The notes beneath the pieces are model-generated. The model was given only the letters and a program-made list of their open reading frames with translations. It was not told the DNA's origin and searched no databases. A stretch of 24,771 nucleotides of DNA from Patescibacteria group bacterium (lineage in GTDB: Bacteria > Patescibacteriota > Minisyncoccia > Minisyncoccales > JAHIOY01): the NCBI GenBank assembly GCA_018894495.1, contig JAHIOY010000086.1, forward strand, positions 1 to 24,771. Direction: 5' to 3'. Shown here piece by piece: positions 12,870-20,752 of the stretch; position 1 is the first letter of the stretch, and every line of letters begins with the position of its first letter. Position numbers and translations under genes: made by a program.

Positions 12870-14168
12870 TCACACCCCGGCCCAACGGCCGAGTTTTTCT
12901 TCTATTAATTTTCGGGGAGTTCCATATCTCTCCCGAGAGACCTTTATAATGTTTTCTTTATTTGCTCCTTCCGGCTTCTCAAGGGGAACTAAGGTTATAG
13001 CCGAGAATGGCCTCGCCGCCACGCCGTTAACCATTAGCCGCAAATAAATATTGTATTTAGTTAAATTAATCAAGTCCTGAGCCATGAATTCAGGGAAAAA
13101 TTCTCTTTCTAAAAATTGGGCGTCTTCGGCTCCAACCCTAAAACAAATTATGGTTCCGACGTTGCCAAAGATGGCGTCTCTAATTTCGCTGCTCTTGCCA
13201 ACCGGGGTTATTTCTTCCAATTGACCAAGATATTGGTTTGCTAAAATTAAGTTCAAACGATACTTCCTGGCTTCTGAAAAAAGGTTGGTAAAAACCTTGG
13301 TGGAAAAATTCTGAAATTCATCAAGATATAGATAGAAATCCTTTCTTTCTTCTTTGGGGGTTTCATTGCCAGAAAGAATTGCCAAATATAATTTAGTGAG
13401 CAAAAGGACGCCCAAAATTTTGGAATTATCTTCGCCTATTTTACTCTTGGCTAAATTGGCAATAAAAATATTTTTTTCATTCACTATTTTTTTAAAATCA
13501 ATTTTTGATTTGGTTTGACCAATTACGTTTCTGAGAAAAGGATTATAAATGATTTGGCTGATTTTATTCTTAATGAGCGCTATTGCCTCTAATTCTTGTG
13601 TCTGGCTATATTTCGGAAATTCATGAAACCAAAATGATTTTACGAGCGGGTCGGTAATTCTTTCCAGCACCTTTTGCCTATAATCATTGTCAGCCAAAAT
13701 TCGATGTATTCCCAAAATAGTTGAATCCGGATATTCCAAAAGAGCCAGAATGCAATTTCCCATTATATACTCCAGTTGGGCTGACCAAATCTCAGGCCAA
13801 ATTTTTTTAAAAGCAGCCACTAAGCTCGAACTAACCACATTGCGCCGGGAGACGTCCACTTTTTCCATAATATTGAAGGCGATGGAAAATTCCAAATCCC
13901 CGGGCTCAAAATAAAGAACATCATTAACTCTTTCTCGAGGCACAAAGTCCAACAATCTTTCAGCCATTTCTCCCTGGGCATCAACAAAACCGACTCCATA
14001 ACCCCGGCTTATGTCTTGAACCATCATATTAAACATTAATTCTGTTTTGCCGGTCCCGGTCTTGCCGATAATATACATATGCCTCCGCCTATCATCGGTC
14101 TTCATCCCAAATTTTTTCCTTTCGTTTCTAAAGGTCGTTTCACCGATAAAAGTTATTTCATTTGTCAT
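12870..14168 (-). CDS. TraD/VirD4-like ATPase
   Basis: The 432-aa product is a HerA/FtsK-superfamily ATPase like the coupling proteins of type IV secretion. It has Walker A GKTGTGKT (35-42), Walker B 'FYLYLDEFQNF' (about 278-288) and a sensor-like 'LILANQYLGQLEE'. Coupling proteins feed DNA or protein to a membrane channel. It lacks its own N-terminal membrane helices. The upstream gene, 6 bp away, supplies membrane segments, so the two probably work together at the membrane. No relaxase, VirB4 or other conjugation gene is in the window. The pair may belong to a pilus/uptake or CPR-specific export process rather than conjugation. Confidence 0.85.
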   Translation of the reverse strand: MTNEITFIGETTFRNERKKFGMKTDDRRRHMYIIGKTGTGKTELMFNMMVQDISRGYGVGFVDAQGEMAERLLDFVPRERVNDVLYFEPGDLEFSIAFNIMEKVDVSRRNVVSSSLVAAFKKIWPEIWSAQLEYIMGNCILALLEYPDSTILGIHRILADNDYRQKVLERITDPLVKSFWFHEFPKYSQTQELEAIALIKNKISQIIYNPFLRNVIGQTKSKIDFKKIVNEKNIFIANLAKSKIGEDNSKILGVLLLTKLYLAILSGNETPKEERKDFYLYLDEFQNFSTKVFTNLFSEARKYRLNLILANQYLGQLEEITPVGKSSEIRDAIFGNVGTIICFRVGAEDAQFLEREFFPEFMAQDLINLTKYNIYLRLMVNGVAARPFSAITLVPLEKPEGANKENIIKVSRERYGTPRKLIEEKLGRWAGV

Positions 14169-14174
14169 AAATTG

Positions 14175-15536
14175 TTATTCCATTGGAACTTCTGGCGGCG
14201 CCTCGGCCTTTTTGGATTCAACTCTCGGCACTCCAGCGGACGGCGCCGCCTCGCGGCTGGGAAAATGAAAAACTGAAGCCAGCTCCTCGGAGTTTAAAAC
14301 ATAGTATCCCCATTGCCAGTTGGCAAAGTTTCCGATATCGTCCATTGGTCGTCTCGGTTCCAATCTTGTCCAATAGAGCCGGAAGAATCTTCTTCTCCTT
14401 ACATAAAGCCGCCTCTTGTCAAAAATATTAATTGGGGGGGGAGCAGTGATCCTAGTATAAGTATGGGAATTAATCTTAAACCCATTCATACTCCCCCCTT
14501 TGTCAAAGCTTCCCATATAATTTGCAATCAGACGCCAGCGGGCAGGAAAGTAGACCTCTTTTTTGGCTAAATAAATAAATCTAATTGGACAGATTAAAAA
14601 AAGGGGTTTATCCATTTTTTTGCGTACCCCTTCAACTATCTCCTTTTCTTCTGCGGTCATTCTTAATTCCGGAGCAATCAATTCTATTTCCCCGGCCGCC
14701 TTTTTCTCGGGTTTCTTTCCTTCAAATAAAAGAGCAACCGTTTCTTTGATTATTGACTTTGGCTTTTCTGCTTTTCTAAAAGAGAGTTTATCTACTAATT
14801 GGTGGGCCTGCTTTATGTATGGCGCGGCATATTTTGCCGGCAGCGGCACCGGCTTAATTTGAAACCAAAGTTGTTCGCCGGACTTCATCGCGGCCATACC
14901 TTCCAAAAGCACAGCCATTGGGTCCACTCTTTTTGATTCGGCTTCCGGAGATAGACCGAGCTCTGCCTCTTTTTCAAAATCAGCATAAGTTCTAATGGGA
15001 TAGGGGTCCGGCTTTTTAAAAGTGTAATCAGCGGCATGCATCATCCAGTCCTCGTTTGGTATTGTCTTTGGCACGGTGCCGGTATAATCATCTTGGGGAA
15101 ATTCTTTAACCGTAATTTCAGCCCCCGGATACTGGGAATAAATCGCCGCCTCAAAGACATCCTTTTTATAGCCTAACAAGCTTCTGATGTAAAAATGGAT
15201 TTCGCCGCCACAAGAAACGACTTCAAATTGAAAATCTAAATTTCTTAATCCATACCACCATTTTTCCCAAAAATAAGGCGGTTCCGAAAACCCCTGCCAG
15301 ATGGCATTTAAAACATCTTCCATCGCCCTAACCGGCTTTAAATTCTCTTTTGGAATTTTAACCTCAAGAAAAAAGTGCTTCTGCTTTGAATCAAAAATTT
15401 CTTTCCTCCAGAAAATCCACATAATTCTAAAAGGGGGCCAGAAAATCGCCGGCAAAACCAGCCAATACCATGACTTCAAAAATTGCCAAAATGCCTCTAA
15501 AACCGAATTTAAAAAAAATGAAATTTCAGCAAGCAT
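14175..15536 (-). CDS. Membrane-anchored partner of the TraD-like ATPase, unknown
   Basis: The 453-aa product starts with a hydrophobic region (about residues 5-47, one or two membrane segments, Trp-rich). A mixed alpha/beta region follows, with features such as 'KSWYWLVLPAIFWPPF', 'GGEIHFYIRSLLGYK' and 'YSQYPGAEITVKEFPQDD' (about 125-153). The tail is Pro/Ala/Glu-rich, ending 'PPEVPME'. I recall a DUF with this arrangement next to TraD-like ATPases in CPR genomes (possibly DUF8128) but cannot confirm the number. The 6-bp gap to the ATPase suggests a membrane complex with it. A hydrophobic N-terminus and a large cytosolic region fit a membrane adaptor for a soluble ATPase. Confidence 0.6.
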   Translation of the reverse strand: MLAEISFFLNSVLEAFWQFLKSWYWLVLPAIFWPPFRIMWIFWRKEIFDSKQKHFFLEVKIPKENLKPVRAMEDVLNAIWQGFSEPPYFWEKWWYGLRNLDFQFEVVSCGGEIHFYIRSLLGYKKDVFEAAIYSQYPGAEITVKEFPQDDYTGTVPKTIPNEDWMMHAADYTFKKPDPYPIRTYADFEKEAELGLSPEAESKRVDPMAVLLEGMAAMKSGEQLWFQIKPVPLPAKYAAPYIKQAHQLVDKLSFRKAEKPKSIIKETVALLFEGKKPEKKAAGEIELIAPELRMTAEEKEIVEGVRKKMDKPLFLICPIRFIYLAKKEVYFPARWRLIANYMGSFDKGGSMNGFKINSHTYTRITAPPPINIFDKRRLYVRRRRFFRLYWTRLEPRRPMDDIGNFANWQWGYYVLNSEELASVFHFPSREAAPSAGVPRVESKKAEAPPEVPME

Positions 15537-15540
15537 TTCA

Positions 15541-15585
15541 TAAATCTACGAATTTACGAATCATTACGAATATACGAATAAATTT
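15541..15585. repeat. Solo arm of the ACGAATAA repeat family
   Basis: Contains ACGAATTTACGAAT, then ATTACGAATATACGAATAAA, as in the arms at 11075, 20659 and 21353, but no opposite arm follows before secF. It looks like the remains of a junction element. 15586-15626 shows nothing else recognisable. Confidence 0.55.
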
Positions 15586-15626
15586 TCTAAGCATGGCAGA
15601 TGTCAGGGAAGCACTTCATAAATTAT

Positions 15627-16535
15627 TTAATTACTAACATGCGAACGTCGTTTTAATAAGGAGACCAAAATCGGAGCAGCTAAAAATATTGAAGAATAAA
15701 ATCCAGTGACAATCCCTAAAATTAAAGCTAAGGCAAAATATTTAAGGGTCTCTCCGCCTAAAAAGAATATAAAAATTAAAGGAAACAAGGTTGTCAAAGA
15801 AGTATTAATCTGCCGGCTCAGGGTTTGGTTGACGGCTGAATTTATCGCTTCCTCAAATGTTTCAACGAAACCGCCATGAGAAATTTTAAAGAGGTTTTCT
15901 CTTACCCTGTCAAAAACCACCACCACATTATTAATTGCATACCCCACAACGGTCAAAAAAGCAACGGTAACCGGAATGGTTATTTGAACCCCGTAAGACC
16001 TGCCTAAAAGCGAAAATGCTGCCAAGGGTATTAAAACATCGTGAAAAAGAATAAATATAGTAATTGCTCCGGCCTGCCAAGACCTAATTGGCCGAGGAAC
16101 CCCGCTAAAAGCTATGGCTATGTAAGAAAACATAGATAAGATTGCTAAAATTATAACGATTTTTGTTTTCTGTTTAAGTTCCTGACCAATGGTTGAGCCG
16201 ATTAATTCAAATTGTTTTTGTTCTATTTCCCATTTTTCATTTAGTTTGCGAAGGAGCCCCTGATGAACGTCTTCTGAAATATCTTTCATTCTTAGAAGTG
16301 CTCCTTTTTCTCCAGCCGGTTGCAAAATAACTTCGCCCAGAGGCAAATTGGCTAAGCTTTCTCTAATTTCCTGATTTGAAGGTCTGGCATCTTTAAATTC
16401 CAATTCCAAAATGCTCCCGCCGGTAAAGTCAATTCCTGGTTTCAAGCCAAAAACTGCCAAAGAAATCAAACTTCCCAGTATTAAGATTCCGGAAAAAATG
16501 AAATAGATCTTACGATATTTCAAAAAATTAATCAT
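15627..16535 (-). CDS. secF: Protein translocase subunit SecF
   Basis: SecDF uses the proton motive force to pull exported proteins from the SecYEG channel on the outer face. The 302-aa product has a first membrane helix (about 8-30), the P1-type motif 'GIDFTGGSILELEF' (34-47) and five further helices with 'VGYAINNVVVVFDRVREN' (197-214). In well-studied SecF proteins the second N of INN is Asp, part of the proton path; here N203 is encoded (15927-15929). secD lies 7 bp upstream, so the two are co-translated. The stop is followed by a solo repeat arm and then the TraD-partner gene. Confidence 0.95.
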   Translation of the reverse strand: MINFLKYRKIYFIFSGILILGSLISLAVFGLKPGIDFTGGSILELEFKDARPSNQEIRESLANLPLGEVILQPAGEKGALLRMKDISEDVHQGLLRKLNEKWEIEQKQFELIGSTIGQELKQKTKIVIILAILSMFSYIAIAFSGVPRPIRSWQAGAITIFILFHDVLIPLAAFSLLGRSYGVQITIPVTVAFLTVVGYAINNVVVVFDRVRENLFKISHGGFVETFEEAINSAVNQTLSRQINTSLTTLFPLIFIFFLGGETLKYFALALILGIVTGFYSSIFLAAPILVSLLKRRSHVSN

Positions 16536-16542
16536 ATCTATA

Positions 16543-17865
16543 CTATCTCCATAGCCAATTTATTTTTTCAAATCTTGTTCCGATAAAAATATTGAGAAAA
16601 TTCCCGGTAATAAAAATTGCCGTAAACATTGACATTAAAATTCCCAAACTCAAGGTTAAAGCAAAACCCTTAACAAAACTCGTTCCAAATACGAATAAAA
16701 TTGCTACCACAATCAGGGTGGTCAAGTTTCCATCTCTAATTGCCGGCCAGGCTCGCCTAAAACCTTGTTCCAGCGCCGCTGAAAAACTTTTCCCTAACCT
16801 TAGTTCTTCTCTCGTCCGAGAGAAAATCAAAACATGGGCGTCAACAGCCATACCAATTGATAAAATAAAACCAGCAATGCCGGCTAAAGTTAAAGTAACC
16901 GGGACTAATTTAAAAATAGCTAAAATTAAGACAACATAAATTCCTAAAGCTAATGAAGCTAAAATTCCGGGTAAGCGATAAAAAAGAATCATAAATAAAA
17001 TTATTGCCAAAAAACCAAAAATCCCGGCCTTAAGAGATTGTTCCAAAGAAATTTTACCCAAACTCGGTCCCACGTTTTTTTGGGAAATTAATTTGATTGG
17101 AACGGGCAGGGCGCCGGCATTAAGATTTCTAACTAATTCCTTGGTTTCATTAACGGTAAAATTCCCGGTAATTCGGGCTCTTCCTCCTGAAATTTTCTCT
17201 TGGACATTGGGCGCCGAAATTAAGACACCATCAAAATATATGGCCAAGGGCTTGCCGACGTTTTTTTCCGTGAGTCCCTCAAAAATTTTTGCCCCCTCCT
17301 CATCGAATTCAAGCAGAACCAAGGGTTCATTGGTGGTTTGATCAAAACCGAGTTCAGCTTTTTTTAAATATCTTCCAGTCAAGGATGTGGACTTAAACGG
17401 CTCTTCCAGTTCCTTTTCTCCGTTTTCTAAAAGCTTTTCATTTTTTTCCAAAATTTCCTGATAGTTTTCTTTTGGTTCCTTAAATTCAAGAAAAGGGGTT
17501 TTTCCGAGCGCTCTGATTGCTTCAGAAACGTCCCTGACGCCCGGCAACTCAACAATTAATCTCTCCCCCTGAACTTGAACCAACGGCTCCCCCACTCCAA
17601 AAAAATTAACCCTTCTTTCAATAACGTCTCTCAATCCGTCCATTGCCTCATTTTTGTCCTTTTTTTCAATAGCCGACAAATCGGCCTGGTAAATTAAATG
17701 AGCTCCTCCCTGTAGGTCAAGACCCAGTTTAAAATCTTTTTTTGGCAAAAATTGGGGCTCAATCACCACACCAAAAATTTTGGCGTAGGGGTAAACTAAG
17801 TTACCGGCTAAAAAAGCCAAAATAAGAATAAAAATAATAATAATATAGAGCTTCTTTTTTGGCAT
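16543..17865 (-). CDS. secD: Protein translocase subunit SecD
   Basis: The 440-aa product has an N-terminal helix (about 6-24), 'KLGLDLQGGAHLIYQ' (46-60), and a periplasmic P1 domain with an extra Glu/Lys-rich loop (about 130-160). Five C-terminal helices follow, including 'SIGMAVDAHVLIFSRTREEL' (336-355), which keeps the conserved proton-path Asp (D342). The arrangement secD-secF is the usual one. Length is shorter than E. coli SecD (615 aa) because the P1 head is compact, as in many Gram-positive and CPR proteins. The gene starts 28 bp after the YqeY-like gene, so all three may share a transcript. Confidence 0.95.
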   Translation of the reverse strand: MPKKKLYIIIIFILILAFLAGNLVYPYAKIFGVVIEPQFLPKKDFKLGLDLQGGAHLIYQADLSAIEKKDKNEAMDGLRDVIERRVNFFGVGEPLVQVQGERLIVELPGVRDVSEAIRALGKTPFLEFKEPKENYQEILEKNEKLLENGEKELEEPFKSTSLTGRYLKKAELGFDQTTNEPLVLLEFDEEGAKIFEGLTEKNVGKPLAIYFDGVLISAPNVQEKISGGRARITGNFTVNETKELVRNLNAGALPVPIKLISQKNVGPSLGKISLEQSLKAGIFGFLAIILFMILFYRLPGILASLALGIYVVLILAIFKLVPVTLTLAGIAGFILSIGMAVDAHVLIFSRTREELRLGKSFSAALEQGFRRAWPAIRDGNLTTLIVVAILFVFGTSFVKGFALTLSLGILMSMFTAIFITGNFLNIFIGTRFEKINWLWR

Positions 17866-17893
17866 ATTATAAATAAAAAGTCGGCTAGCGGCT

Positions 17894-18394
17894 TTATTCT
17901 TGTTTGGACAATAATTTCTTAATGGACTGACTGATTAATCCTCCCTCGGCTCGGCCCTTAACTTTTGGCATCACCTCTTTCATAACTTTCCCTATATCCT
18001 TGAGTTCTTTTGCCCCGATTTTATTAATAACTTCCTTTACCAACTTCTCAATTTCTTCTTCTGATAATTGTTCCGGGAGATATTTTTTCAAAATTTCAGC
18101 TTCCTTTTTTTCTTTTTCGGCAAGGTCCAACCTTTTACCTTTCTCATATTCAAAAATCGCCTCTCTTCTTTTTTTAATTTCAGAAGAAATCACTGCGACT
18201 ATTTCATCATCCGTCAACTCGCTTTCCTTTGCCATTTCCGCCTCTTTTAGTTGTTGGCTTTTTGCCAACTTATATCTCTTTTCTTTTTCTTTATTAAAAA
18301 TCGCGGCCAGAAGAAGGCGCAAAACCGAAACCTCCAATTCCTTTCTTTCTTTTAAACCCTTTTTTAGGTCTTCTCTAATTTTTGCCTTCACCAT
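17894..18394 (-). CDS. GatB/YqeY domain protein
   Basis: The 166-aa product matches the YqeY family (PF09424), related to the tail domain of the amidotransferase subunit GatB that binds tRNA. It starts 'KAKIREDLKKGLKERKELEVSVLRLLLAAI' in two conserved blocks. It continues with 'DDEIVAVISSEIKKRREAI', 'KKYLPEQLSEEEI' and 'DIGKVMKEVMPKVKGRAEG'. It is somewhat longer than the usual 147-150 aa because of a Lys/Glu-rich insert around residues 36-56. The cellular role of stand-alone YqeY proteins is not settled. It commonly neighbours rpsU, as here. Confidence 0.9.
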   Translation of the reverse strand: MVKAKIREDLKKGLKERKELEVSVLRLLLAAIFNKEKEKRYKLAKSQQLKEAEMAKESELTDDEIVAVISSEIKKRREAIFEYEKGKRLDLAEKEKKEAEILKKYLPEQLSEEEIEKLVKEVINKIGAKELKDIGKVMKEVMPKVKGRAEGGLISQSIKKLLSKQE

Positions 18395-18398
18395 AATC

Positions 18399-18485
18399 TA
18401 CTAATTTCGTTAAAAATCAAAAAAATGATTTTTAGACTTCGTTAAAAATCAAAAGATTGATTTTTAGACTGCGAAGCAATTAGTA
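18399..18485. repeat. Nested hairpin element between rpsU and the YqeY-like gene
   Basis: Outer arms TACTAATT (18399-18406) and AATTAGTA (18478-18485) enclose two tandem hairpins. Each has a TAAAAATCA/TGATTTTTA stem (18411-18434 and 18443-18466) with a 6-nt loop. The two units are direct repeats of CGTTAAAAATCAAAA...TGATTTTTAGACT. Confidence 0.7.
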
Positions 18486-18493
18486 ATTTTAAT

Positions 18494-18709
18494 CTAAATT
18501 TTGCTCATTTTTCTCAATTTCTCGTATTCTTTTTTCCTCCCCTGTTTTCTGAGCGCCGCTCTTTTTTTCATTTCTTTTGACTTTTTCCTTTTTCTAAACC
18601 TTGTTTCTCTTACCCGAAGCAAAATCCCGCTTTTTTTAATACTTTTTGTAAAGCGGTAAACTAAGGATTGGGATGTTTCTCTTGGTCCTTTTTTTACTTC
18701 TAATGGCAT
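18494..18709 (-). CDS. rpsU: Small ribosomal subunit protein bS21
   Basis: The 71-aa product has the bS21 pattern: an N-terminal 'MPLEVKKGPRETSQSLVYRF' followed by a very basic helical tail 'RETRFRKRKKSKEMKKRAAL'. bS21 sits near the anti-Shine-Dalgarno helix of 16S rRNA and helps initiation; some bacteria lack it, so its presence is informative. The gene lies between two hairpin repeat elements (18399-18485 and 18719-18828). No clear own promoter is seen. Confidence 0.93.
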   Translation of the reverse strand: MPLEVKKGPRETSQSLVYRFTKSIKKSGILLRVRETRFRKRKKSKEMKKRAALRKQGRKKEYEKLRKMSKI

Positions 18710-18718
18710 AGTGATAAA

Positions 18719-18828
18719 TTAAAAATGAAAAATGAAAAACTAAAAATGACAACTAAAAACTTAAAACTATTTTTCGGTTTTTAATTTTACATTTTCGTTT
18801 TTCATTTTTAGTTTTTATTTTTTAATTT
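18719..18828. repeat. Family B inverted-repeat junction element, copy 1
   Basis: The left arm begins TTAAAAATGAAAAATGAAAA and continues to TGACAACTAAAAAC. The right arm returns TTTTCGTTTTTCATTTTTAG and so on. The imperfect arms are about 45-50 nt. The element separates HIT from rpsU and encodes the last residues of HIT and its stop. Confidence 0.75.
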
Positions 18829-19152
18829 TTTTCCCCATCCCCCCAAAAGATGCAAATGCAAGTGGTCAATTTTTTGCCCTCCCCCTCTGCCGACATTGAA
18901 GACCAATTTATAGCCGGTTTTAGCCAGAGAGAGTTGGCGGGCTATTTTTTGGGTAATTAAAAGTAAATCGCCTATTAAATTTTTGTCTCCCGGCTCCAAA
19001 TGGTCTACCGAAGGAATGTGTTTTTTGGGAACGACTAAAATATGCGTCGGGGCAACGGGATAAATATCTTTAAACGCGATAATTTTCCGGTCTTCATAAA
19101 CAATATCTGCCCTTTCTTCTTTATTTGCGATTTTACAAAAAATACAATCCAT
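18808..19152 (-). CDS. HIT family nucleotide hydrolase (HinT-like)
   Basis: The 114-aa product belongs to the histidine triad superfamily, hydrolysing nucleoside phosphoramidates or dinucleoside polyphosphates. The triad is H97-L-H99-L-H101 in 'IDHLHLHLLGG'. 'MDCIFCKIAN' at the start supplies C3/C6, often part of a zinc site in HinT proteins, and 'PTHILVVPKKHIPSV' is the typical strand before the active site. The C-terminus (GKKLKNKN-stop) is encoded by the neighbouring family B repeat and replaces the usual HinT tail. hisS lies upstream across a second copy of that repeat. Confidence 0.93.
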   Translation of the reverse strand: MDCIFCKIANKEERADIVYEDRKIIAFKDIYPVAPTHILVVPKKHIPSVDHLEPGDKNLIGDLLLITQKIARQLSLAKTGYKLVFNVGRGGGQKIDHLHLHLLGGWGKKLKNKN

Positions 19153-19167
19153 AAGCGCTTCGCTAAA

Positions 19168-19281
19168 TTAAAAATGAAAAATGAAAAAGTAAAAATGACA
19201 ACTAAAAAGTAAAAACTTTGTTTCAAATTCGATTTTTAGTTTTACATTGTCGTTTTTCATTTTTAATTTTTAGTTTTTAGC
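19168..19281. repeat. Family B inverted-repeat junction element, copy 2
   Basis: The left arm is almost the same as in copy 1 (TTAAAAATGAAAAATGAAAA then GTAAAAATGACAACTAAAAA). The right arm is GTTTTACATTGTCGTTTTTC and so on. It joins hisS to HIT and encodes the hisS stop. Confidence 0.75.
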
Positions 19282-20654
19282 TTTCTTTTCATCTCCCCTA
19301 CCACTTTCTCTAATTTTACTGTTTCTTGTTTCCCAGTCGCCATCTCTTTAATTATTATCGTTCCTTCTAATGCCTCTTTTTGACCAAGAATTAAAGTATA
19401 TTTGACTCCAATTTTATCAGCTCGGTTCAGTTGGGTCTTTAAAGAGTCCCTACCCAATGATTCAGAAATCGGAATTCCTATTTCTCTAAATTCCTCCACC
19501 AATTTTAAGGTTTTTCTTTTGGCTAACTCGCCTAATTGGGCTAAAAATACCTTGGGCTTTTGGGCTGCGGGAATCTTGAGCCCTTTTTCTTTGAGCAAGA
19601 GCGCAATCCTTTCTATGCCAGCCGATGCCCCGCAAGCCGGAGTTGGCTTCCCTCCCAAGAGCTTTGCCAGATTGTCATATCTTCCGCCGCCAACTAAAGC
19701 CCCAACTTTTGCGTGTTCCTCAATATTATTTTCATCTTCTTTATTCCGAAATTTCGGAATAAAAACTTGTCCCTGGCTCGGTTCTTCGTCGCTACTACTC
19801 CTCAGAATCTTCGGCTCCTGACTGGTTAAGGAAGGAAAAATTTCAAAAACGGTCTTTGTATAATAGTCCAAACCCCTAACCAAATAAGGATTTAAGCTGT
19901 AAGGAAGGGATAATTCTTCAAAAAATTCTAAGACGTCTTTAAAGTGTTTATGGCATTCCTCGCAAAGATGGTCAAGCATTTGAGGAGCCTGGCTGACGAG
20001 CATTTGACATTTCTCTTCTTTACAATCCAAAATTCTTAAAGGATTTTCTCTCAGCCGTCTCCGGCAATCAGAACACAAAAAAGATTCTCTCGGTCTAAAA
20101 TAACTTAGCAAAAGCCTTCTAAAACAGGGTCGGCACTGAGAACAACCAATGCTGTTTACGGAAACAACTAAGTCCTTAAATTTTAAGTCCTTCAGGATAT
20201 TATAAAAAATTTGGACAATCTGGGCATCAATTACCGGCCCGGCTTCTCCCAGAACCTCAAAACTAAATTGCCAAAACTGACGATACCTCCCCAACTGCGG
20301 TTTTTCAGCCCGGAAATAGGGACCAAAATACCAGAGTTTTACGGGCTGAGGCAAATTGTGCATCCCGTGTTCAATATAAGCCCTGACTACCGGAGCCGTT
20401 CCTTCGGGTCTCAGGGCCAAATAATCGCCTCCCCGAGATTTAAAACTAAACATTTGCTTTTCAACAATATCGGTTGCTAAACCAACCCCTCTGGAAAAAA
20501 GCTCGGTATCTTCTAAAATCGGCGTTTCAATTTTAGCAAATTCATAAAAATTAGCCAGCTCCTCGCAGACATTGTAAATTTTTTGGAAATATTTCCAATC
20601 CTCGGGCAAGATGTCGTGCATGCCGGTTGGACTTTGAAGTTTTGGTTTTCTCAT
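19263..20654 (-). CDS. hisS: Histidyl-tRNA synthetase
   Basis: HisRS is a class II enzyme that charges tRNA-His. The 463-aa product has 'GMHDILPEDW' near the start, motif 2 'LRPEGTAPVVRAY' (about 101-113), the HisA block 'VRGLDYYTKTVFEI' (about 258-271), motif 3-like 'VGGGRYDNLAKLLGG' and a C-terminal anticodon domain. A cluster of Cys residues (CSQCRPC, CSDC, CKEEKC; about 175-217) suggests a zinc site in the insertion domain. After 'FEIF' there are about 43 extra residues (about 273-317) that most HisRS lack, including a 24-bp palindrome at 19740-19763. The family is usually 420-430 aa, consistent with the insert. The stop (KLKTKN-stop) is encoded by a family B repeat. Confidence 0.96.
   Translation of the reverse strand: MRKPKLQSPTGMHDILPEDWKYFQKIYNVCEELANFYEFAKIETPILEDTELFSRGVGLATDIVEKQMFSFKSRGGDYLALRPEGTAPVVRAYIEHGMHNLPQPVKLWYFGPYFRAEKPQLGRYRQFWQFSFEVLGEAGPVIDAQIVQIFYNILKDLKFKDLVVSVNSIGCSQCRPCFRRLLLSYFRPRESFLCSDCRRRLRENPLRILDCKEEKCQMLVSQAPQMLDHLCEECHKHFKDVLEFFEELSLPYSLNPYLVRGLDYYTKTVFEIFPSLTSQEPKILRSSSDEEPSQGQVFIPKFRNKEDENNIEEHAKVGALVGGGRYDNLAKLLGGKPTPACGASAGIERIALLLKEKGLKIPAAQKPKVFLAQLGELAKRKTLKLVEEFREIGIPISESLGRDSLKTQLNRADKIGVKYTLILGQKEALEGTIIIKEMATGKQETVKLEKVVGEMKRKLKTKN
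19740..19763 (-). repeat. In-frame 24-bp perfect palindrome inside hisS
   Basis: A perfect palindrome with 12-bp arms (TTTATTCCGAAA and its complement) encoding 'FIPKFRNKE'. It lies in a segment of about 43 residues between FEIF and GALVGGGRYDN that is absent from typical HisRS. Confidence 0.75.
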
Positions 20655-20658
20655 AAAA

Positions 20659-20752
20659 ATCAGCGAATAGCGAATATGTTACGAATTTACGAATAAGCGA
20701 ATAAGATAAATTTGTAAATTCGATTATTCGTATAGATTCGTTATTCGTTGAT
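20659..20752. repeat. Family A inverted-repeat junction element, no cargo (hisS/lepB)
   Basis: The left arm begins ATCAGCGAATAGCGAATATG and ends GCGAATAAGA. The right arm ends TTCGTTATTCGTTGAT. Same arms as the GxxExxY element, with only about 8 nt between them. It encodes the last residues and stop of lepB and ends 4 bp from the hisS ATG. Confidence 0.8.

Noticed and set aside
19035..19226. Minus-strand 63-codon frame upstream of and overlapping HIT
   Set aside because: It overlaps HIT in another frame and its start consists of family B repeat translation.
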